Both the position numbers and the translations under genes were made by a program. Shown in pieces: positions 45,336 to 58,700 of a stretch of 64,000 bases of DNA. Source of the stretch: Heterobilharzia americana. Taxonomy: Eukaryota; Platyhelminthes; Trematoda; Strigeidida; Schistosomatidae. Every line of letters starts with the position of its first letter. Positions within the stretch are counted from its first letter, which is position 1. The DNA lies in assembly GCA_944470555.2 (NCBI GenBank), contig OX104127.1, positions 117,704,741 through 117,768,740 on the forward strand. The letters run 5' to 3'. Under the pieces are notes generated by a model that was not told the DNA's origin, did no database searches, and was given only the letters and a program-made list of their open reading frames with translations.

Positions 45336-48300
45336 CAATACCAAAGTGAAGGGGAACTAAGACACTGCCTTGAACAACACCGGAGGCGGTTGGCCTAGGT
45401 TTTGAAGTGTGTGAGTCTACCTTCACCACTTGAGTGCGATTGCTGAGGAAAGACTTAATCCATCCCGAAAGTGGATAGTCAATTCCCATAGTCATCAACT
45501 TATTAACGCAAGTGATCGACTCTGTCGAATGCCTTGGAAATGTCTAGATAGAGTACAGGGACTAATTGGTGTCGGCCGCACATAGTGGTTATGAAGTTAA
45601 AGAAATCAAGATGGCAAGTTATACAGAACCTCGGTTTTAGGAACCCGTGTTGACTCGATATGACGTTGCCACTAAGCGTGTGCTGAAGAATGCTTTCTGC
45701 AACAACTTTCTCCATAATTCTAGAAACTACAGGCGCAATATTTATTGGTCTGTAGACACTGGCTAGTGTTTTTGAACCAGACTTATATCCAGGGAGGACA
45801 AATGATGTTTTCCACATATCAGGGTATGTGAAAGACTTCAGAGAGAGAGAGAAAATATTTCAAGCAATAATAATGGAATATCAGGGCCACCAAATTTAAA
45901 GAAATGTGATGATATTCCGTCTGTGCCAGTGCTGGTGGAGCATCTTGGCGTCCTAATGGCTTGGTGAATGTTAGAGTATGTGGATTCAACCGTATCTATT
46001 GTCTTTAGTTGAGGAGAAGAATAGCTTTCAAAAATGCAGACCGCACTAGTGTCATACGAAAAATTTGTAGGTTCCGGATAGCTAACCGCAAATAAGTCGC
46101 TGAATATTTCACACACATCCACTGGATCATTATAAGCTTTGGTGTCATGGACAAGAAGAAGAATGTTATGTCCTGTGCAATTCTATCGCTTCTTAAGGAG
46201 TGCTGAGAGGGCATATACTCTAGATGAGCTAGGTAGTGCACGACTCTCTTCATTCTTCAAACGCAAATCATGGTTACGCCAGATAAAGTTTAGAATACCA
46301 AGAATCAGCCGAAGTGCATCGACGTTATGATGTCTATAGTATCTTGTTGAGAGTGCGTAACTATCTACTGGCATTGGGAGGTATATATGGCTTATTGTTT
46401 AGTGGCAATTTTTTGAAACCTTCCGGTGGAACGGTGGTATCGAGACAGGTTTTAGAGTTGTAGCAAAACATATCGATGGTTAATTTGAGGTCTGTAGTGG
46501 TGAAGAATGATCCCCAGTCAATGCACCTAATCTTTGGACACATCTGCCGCCAACCCGTTCTACCGTAGTCTCTACATGCTATTTGGTGCGCAGTGGAAGT
46601 ACCAATTGAAGTACTAGTTGCAGGAAGTGGCAGTGCGCATAGTGCCGCATTGTGACCACTCCTTGGGAATTTGGGGCCTACATTTGTCAAAATACGATTT
46701 ATGTTATGGCAAAATATTAAGTCCAGTACATTGTCACCTCTTGTAAGAGTTGTAACAATTTGCTTCTATCCAAAAATAATGTATGGAAAAAGTTGTCACA
46801 CCTAGCCGGACCAGCAAGTGAATCCCACTTAATTTCAGGTGGTTAAAGTCACCGCATATGATTTTATGATCACACGGGAGGGTGGATGCACGTTTCAGAG
46901 CCGTAATCAGTGGAATCTCATGTTTATTAAAGGTACCAGGTGCTCTGTAAACAAATCCCACCAGTGCCGTAGCATTTCTGTAGTGTGCTGTGACCCACAG
47001 AGAGTCGCTTACTTTATCAAGAACCACATTTTCCAACCTGAATACGGCGAAAGTGTTCAGGAGGTACATCAGGCAACCTCCCCCTTTCTTGTTACTCCAG
47101 TCACTTTGGAACTGTGTATACATGTCAACACTTACCTCTTCGTCTGGTATATTTGCCTGACACCAAGACTCAGTGATAATTATTGCCGGCGGCTTATATA
47201 TGAGCACGATTCCTCTTAATACCTATAGTTCGCTAAGGACGGACCTTGCGTTTATGAGGACGACGTGCAAGCAGGAGGAGTAATGGTGTGTGAAGCTTTC
47301 TAGTTCGCTAAACAAGCCCAAAAGTATCTCAGTGTCGCTTGACCGGGCATAGTCTGACGTCGTTGTGTTACAGAACGTCTCTACACCTTGTTCACTTGTA
47401 GCTGTAGAGTTACTAGGATACACTAGTGGTAGATCGACCGCACAGTGGCTTGAAATAGTACCACCCTTATCAGGGGAGAACAGAACAGTGTTTTTATTTG
47501 TGTTCAGTCTGCACGTTGTGTCCAAATAGACAGAGTTTAACCCCATGTAAGAGTCATGTCTAGTATCTGTTACACAGAGGAGAGATAGTTTTATTATTGT
47601 AAGTGGTGGGTGTGTAGGGCGGGTGATTCCACTTGGAGGATTCAACAGACTTGTTGTGCTTTTGCATCTGTTGACACCACTTGAGCAGTTGGTGTCTAGG
47701 ATTTGTATGTATGGTTGACTGTGCCTTTTCTGGTGCTCCGAGGGGTTTCAACACCACCATCAGTTGTTTGGCCAAAGCTGCAGCTGACAGGGATGTTATG
47801 GATAAAAAATCATCGTGTCTTTGTGGTCCATGTAAACTCCTGTTCTGCGTTGTATTCCTTACCAGTGACTGCCTTCTGGTACAATTCACAACGGATGCAA
47901 CTGTCGTTATGTTGGATTGGGGACTGTCTCCCAGTAAACTAGTGCCACGCAGCCGACCAAGGTTTTTCCTCACAAAGCACCCCGCCAACATTTTATTATA
48001 GGTGGTTTGATGTTGGCTTTTCTCACCAGTAAGCGATAGGGTCGGGTTGTTGTGACGTCTATTATTGTTCTCGTTACTAGTGAGACTTAGCTAAGTGTGC
48101 GTAGAACCTTCTTGGTAGAGCTAGTGTTCGTGCTTCTGACAATTCCAGAAGGGATTACGGGATCACCTTGGATCATTACGTACTTTCTGCGTCCGTCTCT
48201 ACGTGTTGGGTCCCATGGGAGCATTGGTTTGTCTGCTGCATATCTAATGGTCGATATCCTAGGACCTAGGCTGGTGTGGTTAGTAGACTTCAGGCCTCCA

Positions 48301-48678
48301 GCAGACCTCAGCGAGAGTTCTGTCACGTTTAATGTCAGGTTTCACTTTAGGGCTTTCTATGGACACGTCTAGATCTACAATTTCAGGCGGTCGAGTCAAA
48401 TCATGCACTTCATAGTCTTCCATCTCCACGTTGGTCAGCGTGTTTTTCCGCGTATTTGACTTGGTGGAGTTTGTGGAAGGAGAAGTCCTAGGCTTGGGTA
48501 TATTGGGGAGATACCTACGACTTTAGTATGTTGCGGCCTTGGAGCCTTTTGACTATCGGGTCTATGAGCACAGTTGTGTGCCTGCCTCTCCACCACTGTC
48601 TCATCAAGAACTATCCTTATTCCTGTGAAGACAGTGTCTTTGCTACGACAGATTCTGCTTTGACGGATGCTTCCGCTT

Positions 48679-49483
48679 CTATCTGTGACTTAAGTTGAAA
48701 CCGTATCTGATAGCAATGGTCCTGCTGGCCCGTTTTGGTCGAAAACATTTTGCTTGGACATCATGCATTTTTGCTGTTCTAGGCAAACTTTCTCGTATTG
48801 CCTTCAACTTTGTCATGTCAGGGACGTTGCAAACTATTGCGTTCAATTTAAGAGCAGGTCTCTTACTTACTTCAGTGGTGATAAAGTTAACCAGGTGATC
48901 TACCTCGGATAGTGTTTTGATGTCAACTTCATCGATAGGTTCACTGCGCGTCAAGAGATTGCCAGTCTGAGCTCTAATTTCATCCAGCTGGGGGTGACAC
49001 CTCGAACGCCCTTAACGTACTTTCTTGTGGTGCATTATTCTGTTTGTAATCCTTCAGCCTGCGTATTTCTGCCTCTAGTTCCTCCATAGAGGACTTCAGG
49101 CTTTCGATTTCTGGAAGAAGTGACAATGACACGCTTAGTGGCTGAAGTCTAGTTAGTCTCACAAAAGATGTGGAGCTTCCATTAAGCTTTACGTCTGCTG
49201 CAACATTTAGTGTTGCGGTCTTATTACATGTTGGGCATGCAGAGGTATTTCTATTACTACTAACGTTGGCTGTCTTACCGAATGCAGTTCTCCTTCTCTT
49301 AAGCATAACTGGAGTATAAACTGACTCACTTATGCTGTTGCAGGAGGAATCTGCTTCGGGTGTCACCAACACTTGGGTATTATTGATGCACTCTTCCACA
49401 GACAGTTGTGTTCGTGCCATTTTACATGCACTAGCCATATCTTGCTGCATGTCTAATATGTGATTAGTCATTTGAGAATTCAA
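48679..49483 (-). pseudogene. CR1-like ORF1, frameshifted
   Basis: The first part (49483-48980) contains a CPTCNKTATLN segment and a coiled-coil-like LPEIESLKSSMEELEAEIRR segment. The second part (48954-48679) contains VDHLVNFITTEVSKRPALKL and NAIVCNVPDMTKLKAIRESL, homologous by eye to the core of the ORF1 at 28148-29069. The break between the two parts indicates decay. It is assigned to the element because it sits just upstream of the ORF2 remnants in the same orientation. Confidence 0.68.
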
Positions 49484-49490
49484 TAGCTTT

Positions 49491-52472
49491 ATGATGACGT
49501 CAATAACTGAGTTATGATACAGTTACGAAATCACGTTAAAATGTAACAATTTCAAACTTGCTACAATTCTATACGTCATTAGTGGACCCCATATTTGTGC
49601 TGATTTCTATTTGGAAACCATTCCAGTTGCTTACTTTACCTGTCCCTAATTGACGGTTATTTGCGTTTAATTAGCTGTGATATACGGGAAATTCTTAGAG
49701 CGAATAGTTACCTCGTGATTTTCGAGCTGTGACAATACGGCGTATCAGAAAGTTTGGTGCTTCTTTCTTAGGACGTTTCTTTGGCATTCAAAAGTCAGGA
49801 CGTTGGGAGATTTCAGCAGCAAGTTGTCCACCACTATGTGCGGTGCTTCGTTAATCACATCATTTTGTCTAGAAGCTAACCCACTGAAAACTTTGGCTGA
49901 TACAAGACCGATGACTGTTTCAGCTTTGGTTAAATCCCTCAAGCCCATAGCGATTTTACTCGCTCCAGTTGCAAGCAGTCCTATACCAGACAAAGTGAGA
50001 TAATATCTTCTAACGCGCTTGAACTCTATGATCAAACTGCTGAGAGACACAGATATGAAACGGATTGCGGTGGGCTGCGTCTGATGGTCACATACAATCT
50101 CAGAAATTTCAAAAGAGTGTAAACCTTCTTTCCTAGTTTCGACTTCACTGCTGGCCACTGGGGTCCTCGTGGATGGGTAAGTTCTTAGGCCGAACTGTTA
50201 ACCTGCGAGGTTACTCTAGATTTCAGGAAACAGTAACATCTCCTTCGTGAGATTCCAAAGTCCACCACCTTCTAAATGAGAGTCGTTTCGATATGTAATG
50301 CGTGCTTGAAGCGCACTGGAACCGTTTCTTATGGCAAGGCTGTAGAGTTGGGGAAAACTTAAAATATACTGATGTTCTTACTGCCTATCTGATGAGTGGG
50401 AAGTTGTGGGATCGTGCTAAAAATTAAGGCAGGAAATAGGTGTATAGAGAGTAAACTGATTTAGTTGTGGCATTTGTTTATGAGCAAATGTTGACACCTC
50501 GGGTATGGTTTATATATATATGTAAGAGATGCTTTCAGACTAATCGAATTTTGATAAATTCCAAAACTGAATGTATAAACGAAATCATTTGTCTTTATTT
50601 ACAGCCTAATGGATGGTGAACAAGACGGTCTAGACGCTTAGTTTGCACTGTTGTTGTGATTTGGTGGTCTTAGTGTGGCCATGTTTTCCAGCAGTCATTT
50701 AGTTCATGGGCATCCATCAAAGCCAATTAAAAGATCTCAGCTGGCTGTGTTTTATTGTCGCTGATGCTGAGGTCCATATGCAGTGTCTGCAAATAAACAG
50801 CTACTTTTTCCGAACTCATTCACTGGTTTCGCGCAAACCGTCAACTTACAAAAGTGGGACTCATCAGCAACCCCATGTTTGGCGGCAATAGGGGTGGTTG
50901 CCTCTACCCCATTACCAGAGATGGAGAAGACTTGTCGATGACCCTGAAAATTTCGAAAAGTGATATGTGTCACCAACATCAAATGCCGATATTGACTGCT
51001 AGCTGACTGGATTCCTGACTGTGCCAGGATTTCGCCGAATCTTCAAGGTTTTCCTCGGTTGTAAACCTCTTTACTACAAGTCATGTGGTACAGACACTAA
51101 TATGCTTTCTTCTCATCCAAATCTTCATCAGGTGAAGACGGTGAGTGGCTTCTGATCACATTTTTAAGAAGGATGAGCATATCAAGCAGTGATTCGGCAC
51201 CGGTTAAGAACGGGGATATTGGTTTCCATCACTTTTCGGCAGATAAATTTGCTTATAATTGCACCCTAGCAAATTTGAAGGAGCGAAAGTCTGAATCCAA
51301 GGTTTGAAGAAGCAGAAGGGAGTTTCACTCACTGGCGGCATAGATGTGCTACATAATGCATCTGTTTAGGGTTTCATGGTATTGGGCGCGAAACTGCAGC
51401 AACTTCAGAAAGACGACTGATATCAAACTGTTTTTGAAAATCAACTCAGGAGTAAGCAGGCTGAGTTCCTCATTTACGATGAAAGCAATTCATTGGTTGG
51501 GTTACTAAATGTCCTCCATAAGGGTTGGCCACCACTGGGAGTAGACGAAATGAATGCGCGTGAGGACCAGAGCGAGCACGATGCTAAATAAACTCATTTT
51601 TTGACGGGCTGAAAACCAGGTGCAACTAAGGTGGTCACTAATCAATAGCCTTTCGTCTTAGTATTGCACTTAATCAATAACGAGGGACATACAAGGAAAT
51701 AGGGAAGATGGGGTAAGTCTTCTGACCAGATAAGCAACTTCAGATGTCAACATCTATTTGGTAGACTTTGTGAAACATACTATCTACTGAGACATGAGCG
51801 AGTGGCACAAAGTAACATAAAATTATCCGACAGCGTACACTCCTCAAGAAGAGTAGCAAACTTGGTGTGAAAAGCCGGGTATCACCGAATTATGGTCCAA
51901 AAACCCCCGGTAGCCTTTCCATTATAAGTCTTTCCGGATCCTGAGAAATGATCCGTTCATTCAAGATAAAGGCTAATGGCAAGAGGTCGGAAGACTTCAG
52001 ATAGCTCCACCGAACTGCTTACTTTGGGCAAAGCACAACACCATAAATGATTTCCTCCTTTTCATCTGTGCCGTACAAGTGGAATCACGGAAGAGGGGAG
52101 TTGAACGACCTGCAACTGCTTGCTTTTACTTCCTGTCATTCAGTGTTTTGCCTTTGAACCTGCCGCTAAACTCCAGTTGCCCTGAAAATGGAACAAAAAA
52201 CACATTCTCGTGAAATAAGTTTTTCTACATGGAAAATGATGTGATATTAACCTTTATGGAGGACCAGATAAGAAATTAAAGAAATCATGCTGATTATGGA
52301 GAACTTCAAGGAAGGCATTAATATCATAGGATGACAGGGTTCACATGCGAAAATGGTTGTTCACTTGATTTTACCACAACGTATTTGTAAGCACTTTGTT
52401 TAAACTCACTTACTTTGTTTACCTCAAATAGCACAAATTCAACATGTTTCCTCGAGTTTGTTAAGAAACCAA
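49491..52472. other. Region upstream of the claudin-like gene, mostly unassigned
   Basis: A minus-strand open stretch at 49745-50158 (137 residues) is described separately. A minus-strand stretch at 50752-50982 and broken frames at 51000-51600 look faintly coding but show no recognisable motif. The promoter of the claudin-like gene should lie near the right end, but no specific element can be assigned. Confidence 0.4.
49745..50158 (-). other. Unassigned 137-residue open frame
   Basis: The frame has balanced composition, with a central segment rich in small and hydrophobic residues (YYLTLSGIGLLATGASKI) that could be membrane-inserted. It starts at an ATG and ends at a stop. I do not recognise it. 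It could be an exon, an extra ORF of the adjacent CR1-like element, or chance. Confidence 0.25.
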
Positions 52473-52725
52473 ATGGATAATACTCGACTATTCGCTTGCT
52501 CGGTATTTTTCACAGTTTTCGGATTTTGTTCTAACTTCATATCATTCGTTTCGCCCTATTGGATCCAATCATTACCGGAGGCCAAAAGCCAATTTCAGAG
52601 AATCGGTCTTTGGACAGTTTGCTTTGATGGTTATATGCGACCTGGACTATATGACAAGGCATATTTTGGATGCTACTATATTTATTATGTCATTTATGAT
52701 CGTGTGAGAGATTGGTTGAACCCAG
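52473..52725 (+). CDS. Claudin-like gene, exon 1 (TM1 and first loop)
   Basis: The exon encodes 84 codons plus one base. It covers the first membrane span, then VSPYWIQ, RIGLWTVC and the second loop cysteine in FGCYY. It ends at CCAG|GTGGGT. Without splicing, the frame would stop two codons later. Confidence 0.88.
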
Positions 52726-55700
52726 GTGGGTAGTTTACTTCTCCCTGCAGCTCTTGAAGAGTCCTTTTTTAGTATTCAGTGAAAAGATTATTTAGCTATT
52801 AGCCTGTGTTAATGCTCACAGTACTTATCTCCAGCAAAGTTTAGGTTCTTTTTGAGTGTGATCATCGATGGAACTGCTACCACTTGTTCTGGTCAGTGAT
52901 CAATGACCACTATATGGGTGAACCGGTACTCCACTGGATTATGATGTATTGAAATGAACTTAAAACACTTCTCTTTTTTGTAGTTATGCTATATATAGTA
53001 GGCAGAAGCAAAAGCAGACAATTAGGGTATATTCTGTTGCCAAATACGGGAGCGGGATAGAAGACAAGAATCAAGTCCTTAGGATTAGACACTACGTATC
53101 AAAAACCATCTATTTCCTAAGCTCACTGTGGTGATGTCGGATGTTGGAGGTTTGGAGTAATGAGTACACCTGAACTGAGAGGCTTCAGACTCAGGCTAGG
53201 ATTTAATGCTTGGGGATGGTTATAAGCCTACACTAATCCTTTTTCAGTAGATCTTCCTACTTTTTAAGTCTTTTTATTAACAAGTCACTTGATGATTTGG
53301 GCACCACCTCTTCTGGAAGCAAGTTTTAGGAGTTGAGTATTCGATGCAAGCGCCAGCATTCTGAGAAGATTGTGTTCACATCCTGCTTTCGCATTTTCTA
53401 GCCATGTCCTTCGAGTTGGTCCTACCTAGTGGGAAGAAAAAGAAAAGATAGATCAGGTCCAAAGTCATTCCTTAGAATCCGGTGTGACATGTTTATATTT
53501 CTAGAACAATATGTGGCGGGGTAAAGAAAAGAGGTTCAGCTCCTTAATTCAGTAGGTGTAGGTCAAGCCAGTAATCTCAGAGATCATACAAATGGCTACA
53601 TTCTGAGCTGTTTCCAGAAGGTCTGAGTTATATTTCAGACGAGCTGATTCCACTGGTGTACAATTTTCTGTTTTAGATCTGACAAAAAATGTGTATAAGA
53701 CGGCGAACATATTACCGCCAATTTTTGTAAACGTCCTGAGTAATGCCAAAAGCATCCTAAAACTCAGAGCTACGACCAAATGACAGTGAGTTACAGTCTT
53801 CAAATGACAACTCACTGTGACTCCTTGGTCACTATGGGATAGAAATGAAAATATAAGAGTTTCATCAATATCATAGGTATTGTCATGTTTATGTCTTATG
53901 TGCATAACCAAACATTTATGTGCTTTGACAGGTATTACTCACTTCTTTGATCAGGTAAACAGACCGTTTAGGTCTGTCTGGATTTCGTATATATCATCGC
54001 TTTCCATAATTTTCCACCAGAGTTTTACATCATCAACGTGGAGAACCATAGAGGATTTTGAAATACTCGGTAGCCCACTTATGTATAGGAGAAATAGCAG
54101 TGGACACATAACTGTGTCTTGCGGCACCACACTCTCTATCAACTTCCAAGAGGAGAGTTTAGAATTGGTCCTTATTCTTTACTTCCTATCAACAAGGAAC
54201 TCCCTGGTCCATGCAAGTAGATTGTCAGTGAATAAGAACCTTTCCAGTTTCAAGAACAACGTGAGATGAGGTACTCTGTGTAACGTTATACTAAAGTCTA
54301 TGAAAATGACGTCTACAGGTATCCTGACATCTGTAGACTTAACCCAACTTTCTCTGACTGTAAGAAGTTACGTCAAGAAAGAGAAATTTCCGTGAGAACT
54401 ATGTTGCCAACGAAACAATAGTGTTGCTTTCTAAAAGAGCCCTAATGGCTTCCATGTTCATCCTTCCTAGGATTTCTACCAAAGTACTAGTCAAACTTAT
54501 CAGTCTGTAATTTGATATGTACTGTCTATAACCTGCCTTGTACACGTAAATATAGCGTCCTTCCAACCACAGGGAAGGATGCCTTCACTGATGGACAGTC
54601 TAAATATAGTGACCAATAAGCCAGCTATTTAGAGTGTGAGCTCTCTGAGCAGCACTGCGTGCAGGTCATCCAGTCTTGTTAATTTTCTACACCAAAAGTA
54701 CTCGACTTCCGAGATATAAAAATGCGATCGATATCCACAGAGTTTATTTTGTTGGATGTCAGTGCTTCTGTTGTTGAATAAGGGTCTACAGAACATTCCT
54801 GCGCAAAGACCTTACAGAAATATCTAGCCACAGCCTCTACTTTTACTCTATCGTTTTTGATTCAGCAGTCACTTTTTGTTCCTTTAATTAGGGTGGATAT
54901 ACCACGATACATCTTATTTCTATAGTTTATATAAGAAAATAACCTCTTTGGATGCTGCAGTACAGCCTGGGCAAGACATGTTTTAAAACACTTTCGAGAT
55001 TGGCGGATGACAGCAGTACATTTACTTCGGGCTTTTTTGTAATAATTAATCTCTGAAACACCCAAGTTGGTGGCAAGACTCCAACACTTTTTCTTGCGTT
55101 AAATCGAAATTCGGGTTTCGTGGTTTATCCACGGAACACATTGTTCCCGTCACCTTGGGGCAGTTCACGGAATGAACGATTGAGTCACTCAAGTATATAA
55201 CTATTTGGGAGAGCACCATGCAGCCTCAGCTGAGGATTCTGGATTGACTGTACAGTCCTCAGAAAAGGCTGCCAAATGCATATTGCATACATTGGGTCTA
55301 GCTGGATCATCTGCGTGGGAAAAGATGGCTACTATGAATCTGAAAATGACCACAGCATGATAACTTTTACCAAAGAGTGAAAGCACATATCGCCTGTGTG
55401 CGAGAACGCCGAGTCTAGAACTGGTGGAGCATGATGATGATTGTATTTGGTCGCTTCTCTGATGTGCTGTATAAGAGCCAAGGAAATTAATATTTCCACC
55501 AATCCATGATCAAACAAGTTAAGTGATGCATCTGTTATTAATCTACCCCAGTCAACTGATGGTGCGTTGGACTCGATATTGGGTCAGCTTATTCAGGGAA
55601 GTCTTCCATCTCATATTCAGGGCTTTGATATACTACCCTTAGGTTAAAATTTTGTCCCTTGCATTTTAGTCTTCAGTGCAGCGTTTCACATGTTCCAATT

Positions 55701-58700
55701 TCGATTGCAACCATTTGCATGTCTCTTACAGTTAAAGTATTCCTAACGTAAGGAATGACGCCGCCACATATGCATGAAAAATAATCACTCCTAAAAAGAA
55801 CAAATCCTCAGAATTTGGCCAAGCTTCTGAGACAGCAGTGATGTAAGGGATTTCTGTGCTTATTACATTACTAAGCTTATTCCACTTGTTTAGCATACTA
55901 CGTGCACTTGCGTACAAGACAATGCAACCAGCTAAATGAGTTTTTGTCCTATCCATAGAGGCCTTGGGACCATTTGTTCCCGAAACCTTACTACTCGAAA
56001 ATCATCCCCTTTTAGATCTTTCTGTCCTTCTGCTAATCTGGATTTTAGTTGTTCTTCTGCCATTCGTTTTTTGATTCAGTCAGCAGGAGGCAAATACCTA
56101 CGCACAAACACTCCAGTTCCTTGGAGTCCCTCTGTTCATCTGACCATGACTTTAAGTAGCCGAAACTTGTTTTCGATACGGACTGTCTCTTTTTAACGTA
56201 CTGTTTGTATCTTGAGTAGAGTGATCCCTGGTTTTCCTTCCAATAAAAGCTTGATTGTCAAACTTTATACGCTATAAAGGTCGTGTTCGGAACGGCTACA
56301 TGGTTCTGGGTGTCCACTTTCCCCCACTTTGTGGAAGACTACACAACCATCAGGGAGCTCTATTTTATCTTTGCTCTGTTACACGATGACAGTTGGTTGT
56401 ATGACAGTTACTAGCTTTTTGACATATCGTTTAGCCTTAATTACATAACATTTCCCAGAGTCGGGTGTGCAAGGCTAACTAAGACCTAGATATAGAAAGC
56501 CTCAGAATGGATTTTCATCCCCTCATGTGCACTTGTCATCATTAATTGGGTTGCCGAACTGGGTGGGACTTGCTGCCCACCATGTTCTTTAGTTGGCAGT
56601 CAGAGCGCCTCATCCCCATCTCTTTCATCGAAAGCTAACCTAATCTTATTGTCAGTAGTTTTCATACCAGGTTTGCCAGCTTTGGGATACGAGAACCTGT
56701 AGATAATCGTTTTACCCTGCTTTATTCAGCGTCTTCTTAGTCCCCATCAGCAAACCTCGGAAGTAGTCTACGCGCTCAAATTTCAGTTTGTCGTAGGACA
56801 TTCTTAAGATTCTGCACAGCGATTTGTGTGTCAACAGATGCTGTGTCATTATCGCTATCACACTTATCAACTTTCCTTTTGGATGGCAGCTTCTTCATGG
56901 TCGTGATTAGAAGTTTTTTCGCTTCTTCAACTCGCCCGCGAATATCTGAGCAACACGATAGGTAAACTCAGACACTCCCTGCATTACCATATATTTTATA
57001 TGCTGAGTGCATAAGGCTTGTGTAATTATCATGGGACCAACTCTTAATTTCCGAACACTGCATACCAAAGGCCATTCCAAAGGGACACTCCATACTTCCA
57101 CAAGCATTTTCCTGACACTCTTGGTTGGTCACCTTGCAGAGACTGGTGAAAAACTTGATAAAACAGAAGACACTCGAGTTAGAAAACGAAAGGCGAAAAG
57201 AAACTCAAAATGTATCAGAATAAACTGCTTTGACTGGAAGGAAGCAATCTCCTCAAATCAGGCGATTAACTACAAGAAAGTCACCCTGAAAAGTTTCTGT
57301 CTCACTTTAATCGAAGGTTATTTCGATCACAGCAAAAGTGCAATAGGTTTTGACGTGTAAACACAAAAAACGTCAATAATATAACTGAAAGTTAAAAGTC
57401 ACTCCATTTTCAAAACGGCGTGAGTTATTCACACTCAATCAAGTCTTTATTCAAGTAAGTTTCGGGTTGAATCTAGAAAGAATATCAACTTCGGAACTAT
57501 AATCATGTTGTTGCTATAGATGTTACTAAATGGTACGCTGATTTTACTGAAAGCTGGATAATTAATTAATAGAAGTCAACAGGAAGTCTTATAAAATATA
57601 TAAATTTACTCTATTGGTCGGTTTTTGTCTTTGTATATTTTCCGAGCAAATTGATGACTAGTCTTTGTAACACATTAAGGTATCCGGGACACGTCATATT
57701 TTGATGCGAACAGGCTTGATGTTTTTATGTATGGATAAAATTGGATAAGAGTTGTACTGTGTCACAAACTAGCAAAACTGAGAAGTGCAAACTTTCGAAT
57801 TCCGATCCTATGGCTCCACAGTGACACAATAACCACTGGAATTTGATGTATAAAGTCACATACTGATAAAAATCAAACTATCAATGTTGATTGAACTGTC
57901 ACAGCCTCTTAGGTGATCTTAAGATGTATACGTCTTTTAAAGTCAATGAATACAATCTACCTATTTTACCATATTCTCGATTTCTTAATGAATATGTATC
58001 TAAGATATTTTCCAAGGGAACGTATAAATTCCTGAAACAATAACTGCTGGTTCCAACCTAAGTCGTGGTAACCTTCAGTTTTATAGAAGTCATTAATATA
58101 TGTTGATAACTAGCCATCACGGTTACAATGTAACTGTTTCTTCCAAACTACACTTTGGTTAGGTGTATGACGTAGCTTACTGAGTTTTGCGCGATAACTG
58201 AGTTATACTATGATTTAGGATAAGTCGTACTACATCATAGTTTGATAGAAATTGAAACTTGTAGTTTAAACAAGCAAGTACTGTCACACAGACTGGTAGT
58301 CATGCCCTGGCTACGGAGTAGAATTATGAACTTTTGCTTTATAGAACCCATGAATATGAAGGAGAAGTTATTCGATACTATTTAATTGACAGTAGTTTTA
58401 GCGTTACCAAGCAATAGTAAAGAAAGGACTTGAACGTAGCTAGTTTAGCTCATTGTGTAAACCTAAGATTACTTAGAGGTATATTTGTTGGCATAAATTT
58501 AGAATAAACAACATTTTCAAGAGCGAAGGCACCTTCGTTACGTACAATACTAATTTCACTAAACTCCTGTTTAAATATAATTCGGTTTCATAGATCGTTT
58601 ATTTTCTAAGACGTTTGAATGTCTTGTGATAATTGTGCCTTAGATCTCGCCAATTCAGATCTTGGGTTGTTAGATGTTTCATTAATATTTATTAGAATAC

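Larger units (their letters stand above)
42755..49490 (-). mobile_element. CR1-like element, nearly full length, decayed and interrupted
   Basis: Reading on the minus strand, ORF1 remnants (49483-48679) come first. The endonuclease at about 47300-46640 has VLINARSVLSEL, IIITESWCQ, KKGGGCLMYL, GFVYRAPG and IICGDFNH. The RT at 46122-44314 has WKTSFVLPGYKSGSKT, LYLDISKAFDRVDHL and SGVVQGSVLVPL, and the intact catalytic box FLFADDLKVAYTF at 44734-44745. A 3' region ends in an (ATT)n-type tail at about 42757-42775. The RT is split by a ~540-bp repeat (44797-45335). Stops and frameshifts elsewhere make it inactive. Confidence 0.83.

Noticed and set aside
47681..48372. Plus-strand open frames of about 90-106 residues
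   Set aside because: They are antisense to the CR1-like ORF1/ORF2 region, and no independent evidence exists.
53880..54269. 129-residue plus-strand open frame in claudin intron 1
   Set aside because: It is the antisense shadow of the decayed minus-strand RT, which has ordered RT motifs.
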